Shown here in pieces: positions 34,005 to 45,941 of a stretch of DNA of 64,000 nt. The stretch is from assembly GCF_030052815.1 (NCBI RefSeq), contig NC_079510.1:24550823-24614822 (forward strand). Direction: 5' to 3'. Source of the DNA: Hevea brasiliensis (taxonomy: Eukaryota > Streptophyta > Magnoliopsida > Malpighiales > Euphorbiaceae). The position numbers were made by a program, and so were the translations under genes. Every line of letters starts with the position of its first letter. Position 1 is the first letter of the stretch. The notes under the pieces were generated by a model. It did no database searches. It was given only the letters and a program-made list of their open reading frames with translations, and was not told the DNA's origin.

Positions 34005-37000
34005 TGTGACACCCCTTACCCGTGTACAGTATACCCGAGTAAGTAATGCCACACGGTGTACCGGCACACTCTAATATACCTTAATTAATTTATATCATGC
34101 TTTTGAATATAATTTTTGAAACATACTTTATTTAAGCCATTTATCAAAAATATTATTTATTTGAGGTTCCGAAAATTTTAAAGAAAATCCGGCGGAGTAC
34201 CGGCTAAAAATGGAGAAAACAGTTCTTCGGAACCTGTTAAAAACACTTCCAAATAATTTTCCAAACAATCTCAACTTCAATTCATCAACAAAGTCTCAAT
34301 ATTAAGATCTCAACAACATTTCAATTTCAGTTCTCAATCATCATTTCTCAGGGTACTCATATGTATAAATAACAAATAAATACTCAAATTACTTCCATAC
34401 ATAACCATAAATCTTCATTATTTACATGAACCTCAAAATACATTACACAAGTTTAATTACATATGAGAAAATCAAAATTTATTACAGAATGCCAAAATGA
34501 CACCTAGTGTCCTACCAATGCACTGCAGAAGTTGAGGTGACACGGACACTGTGCAGAACTGCAGGATGGACTCACCCAGTCTGCGGTCTAATGGGCTCAC
34601 GATCTGTATCTCCAGTACCTACGCGTGGCAAAAGCAACCCGCTAAGCAATAATGCTTAGTGGTGCAATAATAAAATAAAAGAAATAGCAAGAAAATAAAT
34701 ATGTAGTGAATGTATATGCTTTATTTGTTTTGAATTTGTATATCATTAACTTTGTCCACTTTAATTCATTTGGTTGCCCAAGTAACCTACACTAGACGAC
34801 TGGATTGGATATACGGGTAAACTGGCACTGGGTATCAAGTACCTCGGGCCGTCACACCATCGGTCACATATGCATCTCCAGGCAAATGTAACGACTAACA
34901 AGTCAGAATATATCAGGCACAAGGCCAAAGCTCAATACAAGGTCAGAATGGCTAAAAGCAATAAAATCACAGAATGGCATATTGCCATGTGCAGTATTGC
35001 TAACTGAACCCTATTGGCATGCCAAACTATCCAAACCAATCTTGTTAGGTATACTAGGGCATTTGAAACCTTTAAATTCTTCAATTTGTGAATTTCAAGT
35101 TTTTGGTGTCACTATTCACCTCATTGGTCAACAAAAATGTTGACTTTTGGATAGAAAATATGTACATTGACTTTGGCACTCCCAATATACCACATTTGGC
35201 ATTCAAAACTTGTTGGCATTAAGCATTTATACAATTTCAAAGTTTAAACCAAGGGAAGCAGAATTTTCAGTTTTTGTAGCTCAACTTTACTGTTCCATTA
35301 GATACTGTTTCAGTGGGATTTTGAAGAAATGGCAAACATGAAAGTTGTTCCTTATTTTGTCTAGTTGAATTTCATTTTTTGAATCACTCCATTTGGAGTT
35401 TTTTAGCTCTAGATATGGTCCAAAAACCACAGCTAGCCAGATTGCCAATCTGCAGAATTGACCATATCTACAGTAACATGAACAGTGATTGCCACTGCCA
35501 TTTGGGTTAGGTTCTGGCCATAATTTGGGGTAGGTTTCTTCATGAAAGTTGTTTGTATATATGTCTTCTTGTTGCTGTAAAAGTTTCAGATCAATTGACC
35601 ATATCTACAGTGAGTTATGGCCAAATGAACAGTTACTGTTCATTTGGTCATTTCTGCAGGTGCTATTGTAGGGTGTTCGGATTGGGGCCAACTTTTGGTC
35701 CTCTTGCTTTGGTCTTTTGGGCATGGTTTCTTCAGCAAAAATGTGCCATTATAAGCTTAGTTTCATGTCCAATTGGCCAAACACCAATTGGACCAACACA
35801 GCCAAAGTTATGGCTGTGCAAGTGGATTGAAATTTCAGTCACCTTGCTGCTGTCTTTAGGCAGCCTACACATTCACTTTGCCATGCATTATTTCAGTCCA
35901 AATTGTGGTGAACTTACCTACAATGGTCACTAATTGACCATTAGAGTGTTCTTTAACAATTACATAAGCCAAGTAAAGTTTCTCTCCTAAACCCTAGCTC
36001 AAATTCATAGTTTTGTACAAACTACCCTAGTTAACTAACTAAATCAATATCCTTATGTTTATATACTTTAAACTTGATTTGTAATTCATTCCAAGTCAAT
36101 AAAAAACACCCAATTCTATTCCTTCCCTAGGGCAGCCGAAATCCATGGGGTGCATACACTCAACTTTTATTCATTTAAGTTACAAAATCTCACTTATTTC
36201 AAGTCACCATCATGGATTAAAAGAGGTTTATATATAAATATGCACTAACCTTTAAGTGGCAGAATTTTCCCAACTCAAAACTTCACTTTCTTTCCTCTTC
36301 TTGGCTGCCAAAAGCTTCCCCAAGAGATATGGTCAAGTTTTAATGAAAGAAGTTAGGGTTTAGTGGTGTAACAAGGGAGAAATTAAGCTTTGGAAGTGAG
36401 GTCTAATGGAGGTTTAGGGCAAGCATAAATTTCGGCTGGAATTGGAGAAGAAGAAGGCAGCTGAAATTTTGATTCTTTTGTCTTGGTTTGTCTCTTTTAT
36501 TGATTAATTAAAGGGTTGTTTAATTTTGATTGGTTATGGCTTTTAAATGACATCACCATGATGTCATAAATAGGCCTTTTTCCTCAATTTCTTTTCTTTC
36601 CTCCACTACTCATTTTCAATTTAATTTCTAGTAATGTTTATTCATATTTTATGTCATATTAATTATTTACTCAACTGGACAAGTCGGCTAAAAATCACCT
36701 CTGAAGGCGAAATGACCAAAATGCCCTCCGGTTGGCTTAACGGGTCAAAATTGTCTGTACCGATTGAAAAATTTTTCTAAATATTTTCTTGGCATTCTAA
36801 TGCCATGGGAACCTCAATGACCCTTCTCTGGAGTCCCAATAATTATTTTATAATTTTTCCCCCGGGTCTAGGGCTCCTCGTTGCGAGAACCGCAACTTCC
36901 CTCTGAGTTACCCCTCGCTAGGGCACCGGCTCGTTTAACTTGGTTGTATTTTATTTCTAAAATTTTTACTAAATTTTTCTTATTAATATTTGAGTTAATT

Positions 37001-37109
37001 ATGGTTCCTGACTTTAGTTTAAATATTTTTCCGGACGTTCTAGCTGTCCGACCGACACCGATCACCGAATAAAGAGAATGTACGGAGTTGCTACCGGGAG
37101 GGTGTTACA
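34005..37109 (-). repeat. Element C 3' LTR
   Basis: 3,105 bp, minus-strand sense, next to the polypurine tract. Palindrome at 36548-36568 (ATGACATCA-CCA-TGATGTCAT). LTR open frames such as 35553-35933 are not conserved as protein between families and are not called. Confidence 0.93.
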
Positions 37110-37110
37110 A

Positions 37111-37122
37111 CTCTTCCCCTCT
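37111..37122 (-). other. Element C polypurine tract
   Basis: AGAGGGGAAGAG on the minus strand, one base before the 3' LTR. Confidence 0.92.
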
Positions 37123-37882
37123 AATTTAAATTTTGTCCTCGAAATTTACCTGATGCAAACAGTTGAGGGAACTGTTGCCTCATCGTTTCTTCACTTTCCC
37201 AAGTTGCCTCCTCGGTGTTGTGGTGCCTCCAAAGCACTTTCACCAGTGGAATCTGCTTGTTCCTCAACTCTTTTACTTCCCGAGCCAGGATCCGTAGAGG
37301 TTCTTCTTCATATGTCAAATCCGGTTGTATTTCAATTTCTTCTCTGGAGATGACATGTGAAGGGTCTGAGCGGTATCTTCTAAGCATGGACACGTGGAAC
37401 ACATTGTGGATCTTGTCTAGCTCTGGTGGTAAAGCTAGCCTATAGGCCACTGGACCCACACGTTCAATGACTTCATATGGGCCAATGAACCTAGGACTTA
37501 ACTTACCTTTTCTTCCAAACCTCAGTACCTTCTTCCATGGTGACACCTTGAGGAACACTTTGTCGCCAACCACATATTCTATTTCTTTTCTCTTCAGGTC
37601 GGCATAAGATTTTTGTCTGTCCGAGGCAACCTTCAAGTTGGCTTTGATTAGTTTCACTTTCTCCTCAGTCTGTTTCACCAGGTCTGGCCCTACCAATTTG
37701 TCTTCGCCTAATTCAGTTCAGCACACTGGAGTTCTACATTTTCTCCCATACAGTGCTTCATACGGGGCCATTTGGATACTAGCTTGGTAGCTATTATTGT
37801 GTGCAAATTCTGCCAGTGGGAGGTATCTGTCCCAACTTCCCTCAAACTCAATGACACAACTCCTCAGCATATCCTCAAGGAC
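37121..37882 (-). pseudogene. Element C integrase C-terminus with chromodomain (exon 2)
   Basis: Minus strand. [37 protein letters not shown], then a TGA in place of the Trp codon of CWTELGED (about 37725), then open: VGPDLVKQTEEKVKL, RFIGPYEVIERVGPVAYRL, HNVFHVSMLRRYRSD and the chromodomain VKVLWRHHNTEEATWESEE. It ends FASGKFRGQNLN-stop. The single TGG to TGA change would remove the chromodomain. Confidence 0.86.
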
Positions 37883-37957
37883 CTGAAATATATTTCATGT
37901 TATTTTTATCATTTCAATTCAATATTTGTATCAATTCTATTGGTTTCAATTGTTTAC
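37883..37957 (-). other. 75-bp GT-AG intron in element C integrase
   Basis: On the minus strand CAG|GTAAACAATTG ... ATATTTCAG|GTCC. Same codon and phase as in A and B; one base longer and with several substitutions, yet splice signals and the early in-frame stop are kept. Confidence 0.76.
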
Positions 37958-39091
37958 CTGGATTACTCTTTCTGATTGCCCATCCGTCTGAGGATGGAAA
38001 GCTGTGCTGAAATGGAGTTGTATACCCAAGGACTCATGCAACTTCTTCCAAAATCTCGATGTAAACCTTGGGTCTCGATCAGATATGATGGAAAGTGGAA
38101 TTCCATGCAGTCTAACTATCTCACTGATATACAATTCTGCTAACCTTTCCAGTGAATAGTCAGTCCTAACTGGCAGAAAGTGTGCTGACTTCGTCAATCT
38201 ATCTACTATCACCCATGCTACATCATGTTTCTTCTGGGTGAGAGGTAGACCACTTACAAAATCCATGGCGACCCGATCCCATTTCCATTCAGGTATGCGT
38301 ATAGGCTGTAGCAAACCTGATGGAACTTGATGTTCTGCCTTGACTTGCTGACATGTCAAGCATTTAGTCACATAGTTAGCTATGTCCCTCTTCATACCAG
38401 GCCACCAATACTGAAGCTTCAGATCATGATACATCTTTGTACTTCCTGGATGCATAGCATATACACTGGTGTGTGCCTCTTTTAGAATACTGGCCTTCAA
38501 TTCCCCATCATCTGGTACACACAGTCTTCCTTTGTAGTACAGACACCCATCTGCTTTCACCCCATAGTCAGTTGCTTTTCCCTCTGAGATCTTGCTCCTA
38601 ATAGTCATTAACTTTTCATCTGCCTTTTGCCCATCTAAAATCTGCTGTAGCAGGTTTGGCCTCACTTGCAACTCAGCTAAAATAGCTCCATCTCGAACCA
38701 AAGATAGACGGGCATTCAATGATCTCAAAGCATCAGCAACTACGTTTGCCTTCCCAGGATGGTAGTCAATTACACAATCATAGTCTTTCAGGAACTCAAT
38801 CCATCGCCTCTGTCTAAGGTTGAGCTCCTTCTGGGTTGGCAAGTATTTTAGGCTATTATGGTCTGTGTAAATGTAGCACTTTTCACCATACAAGTAGTGC
38901 CTCCATATCTTCAGTGCGAAGATAATTGCCGCGAGCTCTAGATCATGGGTAGGGTAGTTCTGTTCATGTGGCCTTAGCTGCCTGGAAGCATAGGCAATCA
39001 CTTTCCCCTCTTGCATCAATACACACCCTAACCCATTATGAGAGGCATCACTGTAGACCACAAAGTCCTTTCTCGACATCGGTGTGCACAC
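37958..39091 (-). CDS. Element C RNase H and integrase core (exon 1), open
   Basis: A 378-codon open stretch before the intron. RNase H acidic residues at about 15 (YSDAS), 52 (LELAAI), 77 (YTDHNS) and 120 (VVADAL). The SRKTMT segment after VVADAL is missing (24 bp in frame). Integrase H2C2 finger at about residues 207-247 (HTSVYAMH ... CLTC), catalytic D277 (AMDFVSG), D338 (ISDRD) and E374 (GQSERVIQ) all present. The first Met is only where the frame opens; in the element this is an inner part of Pol. The best-preserved integrase of the window. Confidence 0.86.
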
Positions 39092-39940
39092 CGGTGCCTC
39101 ACAACATAGCCTTCAACTTCTCAAAACTGGTCTGACACTTGTCATTCCAGTCAAATCTGACATTCTTGTGTAACAGCTTAGTCATTGGAGAGCTATTAGG
39201 GAAAATCCCTTCACAAATCTTCTGTAATACCCAGCTAGCCCCAAGAAGCTTCTGACCTCAGTTGTATTTCTGGGAGGCTTCCATTCCATCACTACTTCTA
39301 TTTTCTTGGGATCCACCCTAATCCCATCAGCTGATACTATGTGTCCAAGGAATGCAATCTCATTCAACTAGAAGTCACATTTGGACAACTTAGCATACAG
39401 CTTCTTTTCTCTCAGGGTTTGCAGAACAATCCTCAAATGCTCATCATGTTCTTCCTTGGTCTTGGAATACACCAAAATATCATCAATAAAGACCACTACG
39501 AACCGATCTAAGTGTGGGTAGAAGATACGGTTCATAAGGTCCTTGAATGCCGCTGGTGCATTTGTTAGGCCAAAGGGCATCACTAGGAACTCATAATGCC
39601 CATATCGGGTCCTGAATGTAGTCTTTGGCACATCTGCATCCTTCACCCTCAACTGATGATACCCTGATCTGAGATCAATCTTAGAAAATACTCCTGCTCC
39701 CTTCAACTGATCAAACAGATCATCAATTCTAGGCAACGGATATTTGTTCTTCACTGTCACTTTATTCAATCGCAGAATCAATGCATAGCCTCAAAGTCCC
39801 ATCCTTCTTTTTCACAACAAGACCTTGAGCTCCCCACGGTGACACACCGGGCGTATGAACCCTTATCAAGCAACTCTTGCAATCGAAGTTTTCAACTCCT
39901 CAATTCAAGGTGCCATCCTATAAGGAGCAATGGAAATGGG
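39092..39940 (-). pseudogene. Element C reverse transcriptase
   Basis: Minus strand. Open 39781-39368 with [32 protein letters not shown] and catalytic FIDD; a TAG replaces the Trp codon of [10 protein letters not shown] at 39368, and reading continues as [17 protein letters not shown] to 39182. Before 39781 the frame is lost in several small changes (TTTATTCAATCGCAG for TTTATTCAACTGCCG), and after 39182 around the palm-connection joint. Confidence 0.86.
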
Positions 39941-41389
39941 TCAGACTGCAAAGATCTCAATAGCAAATTCAACTTCCCTTTCTGGTGGCAAACCAGGTAA
40001 CTCTTCAGGAAATACTTCTGGGAAGTCTCTTACTGTGGGTATATCACTTAGGTTTGGCTTAGCCTGCCTAGTATCCACCACATGTGCTAGGTAGGCTTCA
40101 CAGCCTTTTCTCATCATTCTTCTTGCAACTGTGGCTGAGATAACATTGGACAGGAAATCTGTCCTTTCACCCACAACAGTAATCTCATTACCCTCAAAAG
40201 TTTTCAGAGAAATTCTCTTCAATTTGCAATCAACTATTGCCTGATGACGTGACAACCAATCCATTCCCAAAATCACGTCAAACTCATGGAAGGGCAACTC
40301 AATCAAGTCTGCCAAGAATTCATACCCCTGAATCCTTAACGGGCAACCCTTGTACACTTTGTTCACTACCACACTGTGGCCCAATGGATTAGTGACCAGA
40401 ATGTCTTGGTCACTCTCCCCTATTAGTATCCCCCTTTCTACGGGTAAGTTGATGCAGATGTATGAATGAGTGGATCCTGGATCCACCAATGCATGCACAG
40501 GTGTAGTGTAGAGGGAGAACGTACCCCTGATGACGTCCGGGGAATCTTGCTCCTCCTGAGCTCTCAAGGCATAGGCTTTGGCAGGTGGTCTGTTATCTAG
40601 CCTCTCTGCTGGCTCAGATGTAGGCCTCTGTGATGGTCCAACCGCCTCAGATTTACCAGATTTTCTACCTCTCTGTGGTGCAGGAGCAGGTCTGTCTGCT
40701 TGTGTTGGAGCAGCTGTAGTAGTTCTGCATGGACAGTTCTTCAACTGATGCTCTGTTGACCCACACCTTAAGCAGGCACCAGTCACTCTCCAACACTCCC
40801 CCTTATGCCATTTCAAGCAGTGTGGACATGCAGAAGATGCTGGGGCTGGTCCCCTGAACCCCATCCCTGGAGAGCTGCCCACTGATGGTGTGGACTGACC
40901 TCTCCTAGGGGTATACTGTGGCCTGGGCCCCTGAGACTGACCCTGACCTTGTGGTTGCCCTGAACTCTGTGCAGGCGGACCCTTGAACTTCTTCCCAAAT
41001 GCAGGAGCTGAACTAGACTGACCCGGTCCCCTCTTCTGCTGTCTCTCCCTTCTGGTCTGCTCACTTATTCTTACTTTTTCAACCTTTATTGCAGCTTCCA
41101 CTAACTTAGTAAATTCTGTGATTCCCAAGGTAGTGAGCTGGATCTTGATGTTGTCATTTAGTCCCTCTTCAAATCTCTTACATCTTTCAGCTTCATTAGG
41201 GACTATCTCCCTTCCATAGCGGCTTAATCGAACAAATTCTTTCTCATATTCGGCCACTGACAACTGTCTCTGCCTCAGGTTAATAAACTCTCTTCTTCTC
41301 TCTTCCAGGTATACAGTACCCACATATTTCTTCTTGAATTCGGAGAGAAAGAAGTCCCAAGTTACACTTCCGCTGCACTTCATCGACAC
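39941..41389 (-). CDS. gag: Element C gag (capsid, nucleocapsid) fused to protease, open
   Basis: 482 codons without a stop. Capsid region WDFFLSEFKKKYVG to KVEKVRISEQTRRE (residues 10-115), basic Gln/Ser-rich linker, CPHCLKWHKGEC (188-199) and CCHC knuckle CLRCGSTEHQLKNC (206-219), linker, protease loop LVDPGSTHSY (301-310) and ILGMDWLSRHQ. It shows that gag and protease share one frame in this family. At the position of the TAG in A, B and D it has CAG (PRPQYTPRR). It ends EFAIEIFAV at a frame break before RT. The true start is upstream at 41792. Confidence 0.88.
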   Translation of the reverse strand: MSMKCSGSVTWDFFLSEFKKKYVGTVYLEERRREFINLRQRQLSVAEYEKEFVRLSRYGREIVPNEAERCKRFEEGLNDNIKIQLTTLGITEFTKLVEAAIKVEKVRISEQTRRERQQKRGPGQSSSAPAFGKKFKGPPAQSSGQPQGQGQSQGPRPQYTPRRGQSTPSVGSSPGMGFRGPAPASSACPHCLKWHKGECWRVTGACLRCGSTEHQLKNCPCRTTTAAPTQADRPAPAPQRGRKSGKSEAVGPSQRPTSEPAERLDNRPPAKAYALRAQEEQDSPDVIRGTFSLYTTPVHALVDPGSTHSYICINLPVERGILIGESDQDILVTNPLGHSVVVNKVYKGCPLRIQGYEFLADLIELPFHEFDVILGMDWLSRHQAIVDCKLKRISLKTFEGNEITVVGERTDFLSNVISATVARRMMRKGCEAYLAHVVDTRQAKPNLSDIPTVRDFPEVFPEELPGLPPEREVEFAIEIFAV

Positions 41390-41792
41390 CGTATCCCACC
41401 ATTCATAGGCATCATCTTGTAACAGAGATATGGCGCCTTCCGTGTTTTGCTCGAGTGCGTGGAGTTGTTTTAGAACTCGCCTGCCTGTTCAACCAATTTT
41501 CGGCTGCAACAGAGTCATCTTCTCTCTTGCCATAAAAGTCCACTGCTCCAAACTTCCTTAGCCTTTCCAGGTGTGATTTCTGCTGTGGAGCTGGTGGTGG
41601 TGGTGGTGCTGGCATTACCCCGGCTATTTGTCTAAAGAAGTCAGCCATTTGCTGAAACATGGCCTGTGGAGGCTGAGCAGGCTCTGCTTGAGCTGGTGGA
41701 GTAGGTTCTCCCCTACCCCCAGTCTTAGCTACTGCAGGTGGAGCATGACTCTCCACTTCCTCCTCGACTGCTCTCAGTGATGAAGGGTCCAT
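41390..41792 (-). pseudogene. gag: Element C gag N-terminus
   Basis: ATG at 41792 opens MDPSSLRAVEEEVESHAPP, Pro/Gln-rich, through LERLRKFGAVDFYGKREDDS and ENWLNR. The frame then fails near 41485-41400, where the family consensus for HCTPEQNLEAA is rewritten as a run with CGAGTGCGTGG and GGCGCC on the plus strand. Probably the same corruption as elsewhere; otherwise gag would be continuous with 41389-39941. Confidence 0.85.
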
Positions 41793-41902
41793 ATCCTATT
41801 CAAAATAAGAAAAACAAACAGATCTGCATTAGTGTCACCTCGACTCTTACAAATGCAATGCATGGTATGGACTCAATCTAGGCCCAGAAACGCCTAAACC
41901 GT

Positions 41903-41914
41903 GCTCTGATACCA
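41903..41914 (-). other. Element C primer-binding site
   Basis: GCTCTGATACCA on the plus strand, so TGGTATCAGAGC in sense, five bases from the 5' LTR. Confidence 0.95.
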
Positions 41915-41919
41915 CTAAA

Positions 41920-44900
41920 TGTGACACCCCTTACCCGTGTACAGTATACCCGAGTAAGTAATGCCACACGGTGTACCGGCACACTCTAATATACCTTAAT
42001 TAATTTATATCATGCTTTTGAATATAATTTATGAAACATACTTTATTTAAGCCATTTATCAAAAATATTATTTATTTGAGGTTCCGAAAATTTTAAAGAA
42101 AATCTGACGGAGTACCGGCTAAAAATGGAGAAAACAGTTCTTCGAAACCTGTTAAAAACACTTCCAAATAATTTTCCAAACAATCTCAACTTCAATTCAT
42201 CAACAAAGTCTCAATATCAAGATCTCAACAACATTTCAATTTCAGTTCTCAATCATCATTTCTCAGGGTACTCATTAACAACAAATAAATACTCAAATTA
42301 CTTCCATACATAACCATAAATCTTCATTATTTACATGAACCTCAAAATACGTTACACAAGTTTAATTACATATGAGAAAATCAAAATTTATTACAGAATG
42401 CCAAAATGACACCTAGTGTCCTACCAATGCACTGCAGAAGTTGAGGTGACACGGACATCATGTGCAATCTGCAGATGGACTCACCTACCGCTGCGGTCTA
42501 CTGGGCTCACGATTTGTATCTCCAGTACCTACGCGTGGCAAAAGCAACGCGCTAAGCAATAATGCTTAGTGGTGCAATAATAAAATAAAAGAAATAGCAA
42601 GAAAATAAATATGTAGTGAATGTATATGCTTTATTTATTTTGAATTTGTATATCATTAACTTTGTCCACTTTAATTCATTTGGTTGCTCAAGTAACCTAC
42701 ACTAGACGACTGGACTGGATATACGGGTAAACTGGCACTGGGTATCAAGTACCTCGGGCCGTCACACTATTGGTCACATATGCATCTCCCGGTGTAATGA
42801 GCAATAACAAGTCAGAATATATCGTGCACAAGGCCAAAGCTCAGTACAAGGTCAGAATGGCTAAAAGCCATAAAATCACAGAATGGCATATTGCCATGTG
42901 CAGTACTGCTAACTGAACCCTATTGGCATGCCAAACTATCCAAACCAATCTTGTTAGGTATACTAGGGCATTTGAAACCTTTTAAATTCTTCAATTTGTG
43001 AATTTCAAGTTTTTGGTGTCACTATTCACCTCATTGGTCAACAAAAATGTTGACTTTTGGATAGAAAATATGTACATTGACTTTGGCACTTGCAATATAC
43101 CACATTTGGCATTCAAAACTTGTTGGCATTAAGCTTTTATACCATTTCAAAGTTTAAACCAAGGGAAGCAGAATTTTCAGTTTTTGTAGCTCAACTTTAC
43201 TGTTCCATTGGACACTGTTACAGTGGGATTTTGAAGAAATGGCAAACATGAAAGTTGTTCCTTATTTTGTCTAGTTGAATTTCCTTTTTTGAATCACTCC
43301 ATTTGGAGTTTTTTAACTCTAGATATGGTCCAAAAACCACAGCTAGCCGGATTGCCAATCTACAGAATTGACCATATCTACAGTAACATGAACAGTGACT
43401 GCCACTGCCATTTGGGTTAGGTTCTGGCCATAATTTGGGGTAGGTTTCTTCATGAAAGTTGTTTGTCTATATGTCATCTTGTTGCTGTAAAACTTTCAGG
43501 TCAATTGACCATATCTACGGTGAGTTATGGCCAAATGAACAGTTACTGTTCATTTGGTCATTTCTGCAGGTGCTATTGCAGGGTGTCCGGATTGGGGCCA
43601 ACTTTTGGTCCTCTTACTTTGGTCTTTTGGGCATGGTTTCTTCAGAAAAAATGTGCCATTATAAGCCTAGTTTCATGTCCAATTGGCCAAACACCAATTG
43701 GACCAACACAGCCAAAGATATGGCTGTGCAAGTGGACTGAAATTTCAGTCACCTTGCTGCTGTCTTTAGGCAGCCTACACATTCACTTTGCCATGCATTA
43801 TTTCAGTCCAAATTGTGGTCAAATTACCTAAAATGGTCACTAATTGACCATTAGAGTGTTCTTTAACAATTACATAAGCCAAGTCAAGTTTTCTCTCCTA
43901 AACCCTAGCTCAAATTCATAGTTTTGTACAAACTACCCTAGTTAACTAACTAAATCAATATCCTTATGTTTATATACTTTAAACTTGATTTGTAATTCAT
44001 TCCAAGTCAATCAAAAACACCCAATTCTATTCCTTCCCTAGGGCAGACAAAATCCATGGGGTGCATACACTCAACTTTTATTCATTTAAGTTACAAAATC
44101 TCACTTATTTCAAGTCACCATCATGGATTAAAGGAGATTTATATATAAATATGCACTAACCTTTAAGTGGCAGAATTTTCCCAACTCAAAACTTCACTTT
44201 CTTTCCTCTTCTTGGCTGCCAAAAGCTTCCCCAAGAGATATGGTCAAGTTTTAATGAAAGAAGTTAGGGTTTAGTGGTGTAACAAGGGAGAAATTAAGCT
44301 TTGGAAGTGAGGTCTAATGGAGGTTTAGGGCAAGCATAAATTTCGGCTGGAATTGGAGAAGAAGAAGGCAGCTGAAATTTTGATTCTTTTGTCTTGGTTT
44401 GTCTCTTTTATTGATTAATTAAAGGGTTGTTTAATTTTGATTGGTTATGGCTTTTAAATGACATCACCATGATGTCATAAATAGGCCTTTTTCCTCAATT
44501 TCTTTTCTTTCCTCCACTACTCATTTTCAATTTAATTTCTAGTAATGTTTATTCATATTTTATGTCATATTAATTATTTACTCAACTGGACAAGTCGGCC
44601 AAAAATCACCTCTGAAGGCGAAATGACCAAAATGCCCTCCGGTTGGCTTAACGGGTCAAAATTGTCTGTACCGATTGAAAAATTTTTCTAAATATTTTCT
44701 TGGCATTCTAATACCATAGGAACCTCAATGACCCTTCTCTGGAGTCCCAATAATTACTTTATAATTTTTCCCCCGGGTCTAGGGCTCCTCGTTGCGAGAA
44801 CCGCAACTTCCCTCTGAGTTACCCCTCGCTAGGGCACTGGCTCGTTTAACTTGGTTGTATTTTATTTCTAAAATTTTTACTAAATTTTTCTTATTAATAT

Positions 44901-45021
44901 TTGAGTTAATTATGGTTCCTGACTTTAGTTTAAATATTTTTCCGGACGTTCTAGCTGTCCGGACCGACACCGGTCACCGGAACAGTAGAATGTACGGAGT
45001 TGCTACCGGGAGGGTGTTACA
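41920..45021 (-). repeat. Element C 5' LTR
   Basis: 3,102 bp, near-identical to 34005-37109. Local differences near 42455-42495 (CATCATGTGCAATCTGCAG for CACTGTGCAGAACTGCAG) lie at CAG/CTG sites. Palindrome at 44458-44478. Confidence 0.93.
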
Positions 45022-45026
45022 CTGGA

Positions 45027-45614
45027 GATACTGATCGAGAGCCCAGTAGACCACAGACTGGGTGAGACCTCCTGCAGCTTTGCATAGTGTCCGTGTCACC
45101 TCACCATCCACAGTGCATTGGTAGGACACTAGGTTTCATTTTGGTATTTTGTAACTAATTTTTTTTTATTATTTTCTCATATGTAATTGAACTTATGTAA
45201 TGTATTTTGATGTTCATGTAAATAATGAGAATTATATTTGTGAATGGAAAAGTGAATATCTATCTGTGACTTGTACATGATTATCACATGAAATGAATGA
45301 TTGAGAAATGAAATTGAAAAGTGTTGAGATTTTGATATGGGAATTTGACATGATTGAATATGAGTATAGGAAGTGTTTTTCACAGGTTCCGAAGAACTGT
45401 TTTCTCCATTTATAGCCGGTACTCTGCCGGATTTTCTTTAAAATTTTCGGAACCTCAAATGAATTATAATTTCAATAAATGACTTAAATGAATTATATTT
45501 CACAAGTTATATTCAAAACTATGATAAAAATTAATTAAGATAAAATAGAGTGTTCCGGTACACCGTGTGACATATCTTACTCGGATACACTGTAGACGGG
45601 TAAGGGGTGTCACA
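45027..45614 (+). repeat. Element A 3' LTR, part 3 (end)
   Basis: Resumes with GATACTGATCGAGAGCCCAG, matching 5536-6123, and ends GGGGTGTCACA; stem 3 of the module falls here. Followed by the outer target duplication TTTGT (45615-45619). Confidence 0.93.
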
Positions 45615-45619
45615 TTTGT

Positions 45620-45941
45620 TATGTGGCATGAGACTCACCATTCCATCTTATTTATATCTCATATAAATACCTTGGGAACAAACATGATTACAATCTTTTT
45701 AAATAAGTCATGTCCTTTGTGAAGTATCCTTGACTGTGAATCAATTTATGATACTTTGTGTTAGAAATACTATCACTCATATTCTTAACAACTTAAGAAT
45801 AGAATTTCTAACAAAATATCAATGGACCTTTTCTATTACATATAAATATATTATGTAAATGGAAAAGTAAAATTGCCTTTTATTAATAAAATATGTATAA
45901 GATACATACAAAATGATATGCTCTAGGTCATACTACTAACA
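45620..45941 (-). repeat. Reversed Ty1/copia LTR, part 2
   Basis: Reverse complement of the copia LTR start: it ends CTACTAACA on the plus strand, i.e. TGTTAGTAG in sense. It completes the LTR broken at 3008. Confidence 0.9.

Larger units (their letters stand above)
34005..45021 (-). mobile_element. Element C, reversed Tekay/Del-like chromovirus, most intact copy
   Basis: 11,017 bp in reverse, TGTGACACC...GTGTTACA on the plus strand, duplication CTGGA at 34000-34004 and 45022-45026. LTRs 34005-37109 (3') and 41920-45021 (5'). It sits in the third piece of element A's 3' LTR. Coding order on the minus strand is gag, protease, RT, RNase H, integrase, chromodomain, with fewer breaks than A or B. 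Confidence 0.93.
3009..45614 (+). mobile_element. Element A, Tekay/Del-like Ty3/gypsy chromovirus, with three nested insertions
   Basis: Starts TGTAACACC and ends GTGTCACA; flanked by the 5-bp duplication TTTGT at 3004-3008 and 45615-45619. Own parts: 5' LTR 3009-6123, internal 6124-7489 and 17006-20475, and 3' LTR in three pieces (20476-22786, 33775-34004, 45027-45614). Insertions are a copia element (7490-17000), element B (22787-33769) and reversed element C (34005-45021). Subtracting them and their duplicated target bases leaves about 11.08 kb, close to B (10,983 bp) and C (11,017 bp). The 5' and 3' LTRs share a long TA repeat absent from B and C, confirming they pair. Confidence 0.92.

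Noticed and set aside
35553..35933. 126-codon open frame in element C's LTR, with counterparts at 43463-43831 and, on the minus strand, 24124-24351 and 32008-32235
   Set aside because: They recur because the LTR sequence recurs. Different families are open in different frames or strands, there is no known domain, and the frames are broken between copies.
3004..45619. Reading 1772-3008 and 45620-45941 as two independent copia fragments
   Set aside because: They join exactly at TTTGT into one LTR in the same orientation, matching the intact copia LTR across the break.
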